A stretch of 10,236 nt of DNA, from NCBI GenBank assembly GCA_910579545.1, contig CAJTVI010000080.1, forward strand, positions 1 to 10,236. Direction: 5' to 3'. The notes under the pieces were generated by a model that was given only the letters and a program-made list of their open reading frames with translations, was not told the DNA's origin and ran no database searches. Of this stretch, positions 7,884-10,236 are shown one piece after another. The position numbers were made by a program, and so were the translations under genes. Source of the DNA: an uncultured Oscillospiraceae bacterium. Lineage in GTDB: Bacteria > Bacillota > Clostridia > Oscillospirales > Ruminococcaceae. How positions within the stretch are numbered: position 1 is the first letter of the stretch; each line of letters begins with the position of its first letter.

Positions 7884-8999
7884 TCAGGGCAGCGCCTCGC
7901 CCGCGCCGCTGTCCACCTGGCCGAGGGTCTTGCCGGGATCGTTGGTGACCCCATAGGGCCAGGTGACCCCATCCTCCTCGGTGGCGATCTCGAGCTTGTC
8001 GGCCTCCACCGGCATCTCGGCGTCCCGGAAATAGGTGTTTAAGATTTCGGCGGTCTTGTCCCGGTCGAGGGCGTAGCTGTTGTACTTGGGGTACTCGGGC
8101 ATGGTGGTGCCGCCGCCGGGCAGCCGGATGATAAAGATGTTGGCGGGGTCTATCTCGGTAAAGGTGGCGTAAAGGCCCCAGATCTCGGTGATGTCCAGGT
8201 CGGTGTTGATATAGTGGGCCACGTTTTTGCAGGCGGCGTAGTAGTCCGGCAGCTTGTAGTCCTCCAAAAAGGTGCGCACCAGGGCCGCGTAAAAATACTG
8301 CTGGGTCTCCAGCCGCTTATAGTCCGCCTGGGCATAGTTGCGGTTGCGCAGGATGGCCTCGGCCGTGTCCCCGCTGACCCAGTGGGTGCCCTCGGTGACC
8401 AGCAGGGTCTCCTCGCCGGTGTCCTTGTCCTTGTGAACGATATCCCAGGGCACATACATCTTGATGCCGCCCTGGGCGTTGAGCAGTTCCTTAAAGGCGT
8501 CCATCTCGATGGTGACATAGTTGTCCACCGGCAGCTTGAACATCCGGTAGAGCATGTTGGCGATATTGTTGATGCGGTTTTGCTGGTCCGGCCCGTTGGC
8601 GTACACCTCGTTGAGCTTGCCGGTGGCCGAGCGCACCCCGCCGCCGATGTCCGGCCCGGTGTAGGTGTCCCGCGGGATCTGGAGGATGTTGACATGGCCG
8701 GTGTCCCGGTCGATCTGCATATACAGGATCACGTCGGTCATGCCCTTGTCCTTGGCATAGGTGCGGCCGGTGTCGTCCTCGTCGTAGTCGATGCCAAGCA
8801 AAAGGAGGTTGTAAAAGCGGTCGCCGTTTTCGGCAATGTTGGGATCGGTGTCCTGCACAAGGCTGCCGGCCTCGCCCTGGTCAAACACGGCGGATACCTG
8901 GCTGTACATGTAAAGGACGATCCCCAAAAGGCTCAGCAGGATCACCGCTGTTGCCACCAGCGCGGTTTTGCGCCAGCTCCAGGGCTTGGGTTTGTTCAC
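7884..8999 (-). CDS. LytR-CpsA-Psr (LCP) family cell-wall polymer ligase
   Basis: Predicted product of 371 aa, a type II membrane protein with the enzyme domain outside. The start at GTG 8999 is preferred because GGGG (9012-9009) lies 9 bases upstream; an alternative GTG at 9014 adds five residues but has no ribosome binding site. A basic N-terminus precedes the membrane helix (about residues 12-31). The LCP domain shows NLLLLGID (64-71), TDVILYMQID (88-97), the IPRD motif (108-111) with the catalytic-site Arg and Asp, a KLNEVYANG segment, and RNRNYAQADYKRLETQQ near residue 217, matching the family's RxR...R..QQ region. LCP enzymes transfer undecaprenyl-phosphate-linked glycopolymers (teichoic acids, capsule, other wall sugars) to peptidoglycan. 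The substrate here cannot be read from the sequence; no glycopolymer genes are nearby. The upstream neighbour on the same strand is a SpoIID-like wall protein, separated by about 400 bases. Confidence 0.93.
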   Translation of the reverse strand: MNKPKPWSWRKTALVATAVILLSLLGIVLYMYSQVSAVFDQGEAGSLVQDTDPNIAENGDRFYNLLLLGIDYDEDDTGRTYAKDKGMTDVILYMQIDRDTGHVNILQIPRDTYTGPDIGGGVRSATGKLNEVYANGPDQQNRINNIANMLYRMFKLPVDNYVTIEMDAFKELLNAQGGIKMYVPWDIVHKDKDTGEETLLVTEGTHWVSGDTAEAILRNRNYAQADYKRLETQQYFYAALVRTFLEDYKLPDYYAACKNVAHYINTDLDITEIWGLYATFTEIDPANIFIIRLPGGGTTMPEYPKYNSYALDRDKTAEILNTYFRDAEMPVEADKLEIATEEDGVTWPYGVTNDPGKTLGQVDSGAGEALP

Positions 9000-9051
9000 G
9001 CAGGTTTTCCCCACTTTCTGTTCGGTGTTGTGCGCCGCGCCAAACGCCCGC

Positions 9052-9157
9052 GGCCCGCCCTTTTTCGGCGGGCCGGCCGGGCTGCTTTTTTGCGGGCTGG
9101 CCCCTTTTTGGGCCGGGATGGCCGCGCGCCGCGCCGGGCCGATTTACAGGCCCGCGC
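9052..9157 (-). promoter_or_regulatory. Structured leader of the LCP gene
   Basis: Reading along the minus strand from the expected start near 9166, three hairpins appear. GCGCGGGCC (9157-9149) pairs with GGCCC-g-GCGC (9140-9131), 9 bp with one bulge. GGCCC (9114-9110) pairs with GGGCC (9103-9099) around an A-rich loop. GGCCCGCC (9074-9067) pairs with GGCGGGCC (9059-9052), 8 bp, also around an A-rich loop. None is followed by a T-run on the minus strand. No known regulatory RNA family is recognised. Confidence 0.4.
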
Positions 9158-9172
9158 AGGCTGGCGCATTCC

Positions 9173-9178
9173 ATTATA
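9173..9178 (-). promoter_or_regulatory. Probable LCP promoter with consensus -10 and no -35
   Basis: A perfect TATAAT lies at 9178-9173 on the minus strand. The -35 position (about 9196-9201) reads CCAAAT or similar, with no resemblance to TTGACA, and there is no TGn extension. The expected start is near 9166, giving a leader of about 165 nt. Palindromes at 9222-9245 lie about 60 bases upstream of the start, as expected for an activator-dependent promoter. Confidence 0.5.
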
Positions 9179-9221
9179 CCCTATCTATGCCCGGATTTGG
9201 AGAGTTTTCGCGCATTTTTGC

Positions 9222-9245
9222 CCTTTGTAACAAAGGTTCTGTTAC
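9222..9245. promoter_or_regulatory. Operator-like palindromes upstream of the LCP promoter
   Basis: CCTTTGT-A-ACAAAGG (9222-9236) is a perfect 7-bp inverted repeat with a single central base. It overlaps a second inverted repeat, GTAAC (9227-9231) with GTTAC (9241-9245). A further perfect palindrome TTTCATGAAA is at 9258-9267. The first is centred about 63 bases before the expected LCP start. The regulator is unknown and protein binding is inference. Confidence 0.4.
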
Positions 9246-9300
9246 CTTTTTGTCATTTTTCATGAAATTTCTGCCCTTCTTTTCCCCCAAAGCCACCCGC

Positions 9301-9317
9301 AAAAGCGGCGGCGCTTT
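9301..9317 (-). terminator. Weak candidate terminator of the SpoIID-like gene
   Basis: On the minus strand AAAGCG (9317-9312) pairs with CGCTTT (9307-9302) around CCGC, with the T-run TTTT at 9304-9301. Closer to the stop codon there is a larger GC stem, GGCGGCG (9394-9388) with CGCCGCC (9360-9354), but no T-run follows it. Neither is a strong terminator, so some transcription may continue into the LCP gene. Confidence 0.3.
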
Positions 9318-9406
9318 CAGAGGAACAGCCCGGACGGGGCGTTTTGAGCAATGGGCGGCGCCTTGGGGCGCGCGGCCCGGCGCGGCCCGCCGCCAGCCCC
9401 GGGGGG

Positions 9407-10236
9407 TCAGATGGAAGAGAGGCTGGTGCCCGGGAAATAGTGGTAGAGGATGTCGGCATAGCCCCAGCCGTTGTGGGCGTAGCCCACCGCGCCCCACTGG
9501 CTGAGCCCGCAGCCGTGGCCGTAGCCGTAGGTGGTAAACACAAAGACGCCGCGGCTCTCGTCGTAGCTCACATCAAAGGCGGTGCTGCGCAGGGTTTTGC
9601 CGTTGACATTGTTGAGCACCCCCATGCGCAGCTTGTAGCCGCTGATGGTGGTATTGCCCACCCGCAGGGTATTTACATAACCCGAGGAGTTTTTGGCAAG
9701 GTCGCCCAGCCAGTTGGCCGGGTTATCGCTGTACGCCGCCAGGTTCTCGCCCAGCTTGTCCTGGGCGCGGATGCGCACCTCCTCGGCGGTATACTCGCGG
9801 GTGTTCTGCCAGTTGGAGGCGTACTGCTGGTCGTAGGGGCTGTCCACCGCCACAAGGTAGGGCTTGGAGCCGCCCCACACCTCGGCCGAGGAGCAGGTGC
9901 CAAAGGCCGCGCTGGCAAAGTAGGGGGTAAAGGCCACCCCGCCGTTGTAGGTAAGCACCTGGTCGGCCACCTCCTGCACCGCCGCCAGCACCGGCTGGCT
10001 GGGGCTGCGGCCGGACACCGCCGGGTAGCCGCCCTGGTTCAGGATCCAGCTGTGGGTGGCCACCGCCTGGGCCTTGTAGGCCTCGGCCGGCTGGTTATAG
10101 CCCAACTCGTTCTGCACCACCATGGCAAGGCACTCCACTAAGTCCATGGTCTGGGCGGTGCCGTTCATGGTCACGTTGATGGTCCTGCCCGCCGCCGGGG
10201 GTTCGGGGGTCGGCTCGGGGGTGGGCTGGGGCGGCG
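9407..10236 (-). CDS. SpoIID/LytB-domain protein, 5' end outside the window
   Basis: The frame is open to the window edge; the stop TGA is at 9409-9407, and about 276 codons are visible. The visible part begins with a Pro-rich linker containing TPEPTPEPP, usual between a signal/membrane segment and an exported domain; the ATG/GTG codons near 10160-10174 are internal. The SpoIID domain (PF08486) follows: MDLVECLAMVVQNELG, then EAYKAQAVATHSW, then AEVWGGSKPYLVAVDSPYD, and the C-terminal signature GYGHGCGLSQWGAVGYA with ILYHYFPGT. SpoIID cleaves glycan strands as a lytic transglycosylase during engulfment, and LytB relatives enhance amidases; the Glu of NELG sits at the position reported as catalytic in SpoIID. 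Many clostridial paralogues act outside sporulation, so I do not assign spoIID itself. The segment normally containing a YFH-type histidine reads YFASAAFGTC here. Confidence 0.88.
   Translation of the reverse strand, partial: PPQPTPEPTPEPPAAGRTINVTMNGTAQTMDLVECLAMVVQNELGYNQPAEAYKAQAVATHSWILNQGGYPAVSGRSPSQPVLAAVQEVADQVLTYNGGVAFTPYFASAAFGTCSSAEVWGGSKPYLVAVDSPYDQQYASNWQNTREYTAEEVRIRAQDKLGENLAAYSDNPANWLGDLAKNSSGYVNTLRVGNTTISGYKLRMGVLNNVNGKTLRSTAFDVSYDESRGVFVFTTYGYGHGCGLSQWGAVGYAHNGWGYADILYHYFPGTSLSSI

Noticed and set aside
8214..9230. 338-codon plus-strand open frame over the LCP gene
   Set aside because: It is antisense to a clear LCP protein, has a repetitive Val/Gly/Leu/His composition typical of such shadows, and runs through the LCP leader and promoter.
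9344..10141. 265-codon plus-strand open frame over the SpoIID-like gene
   Set aside because: The same antisense composition effect; the minus-strand SpoIID domain signature is clear.

Overview
The window looks like a chromosomal segment of a GC-rich member of the Clostridia, probably Oscillospirales (Faecalibacterium/Gemmiger/Subdoligranulum-like). This is inference. It rests on typically Firmicute families (LURP-one/YxjI, WG-repeat lipoprotein, LCP, SpoIID-like, a SecA with a C-terminal metal-binding tail), strong GGAGG-type ribosome binding sites, sigma-A-like -10 boxes, and strong G/C preference at third codon positions. No phage, conjugative, CRISPR or defence genes are visible. The genes are mostly housekeeping and cell-envelope functions; the unusual material is in the non-coding DNA.

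Layout. 1-220: a probable C-terminal tail of a gene, possibly a REP-associated (IS200-like) transposase, then a series of palindromes and a strong terminator. 245-412: tRNA-Leu(CAA) on the minus strand with a good promoter. 428-716: a structured element (copy 1), a very GC-rich stretch with 15-bp tandem repeats, and the promoter of the next gene. 717-3132: a DUF885 putative metallopeptidase lipoprotein and a LURP-one-related protein. 3223-3477: terminator, secA promoter and a leader with three consecutive perfect stems. 3478-6300: secA. 6416-7588: a WG-repeat lipoprotein. 7705-7852: a bidirectional terminator and element copy 2. 7884-8999 (minus): an LCP-family cell-wall ligase with a structured leader and a promoter lacking a -35 box. 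9407-10236 (minus): a SpoIID/LytB-domain protein running off the window edge.

How they fit together. SecA drives export of lipoproteins and wall proteins such as the four envelope proteins encoded here. LCP and SpoIID-like proteins act on the wall from outside: one attaches polymers to peptidoglycan, the other cuts or remodels glycan strands. The DUF885 and WG proteins are both predicted to be lipid-anchored to the outer face of the membrane, with unknown substrates or partners.

The best candidate for something undescribed is the gapless 98-nt element at 434-531 and 7755-7852. The copies differ at 10 positions. Both can form alternative, mutually exclusive stems, and their layout resembles a glycine-type aptamer, yet neither sits next to a glycine-related gene. 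The multi-hairpin leaders of secA and of the LCP gene are the next most interesting items.
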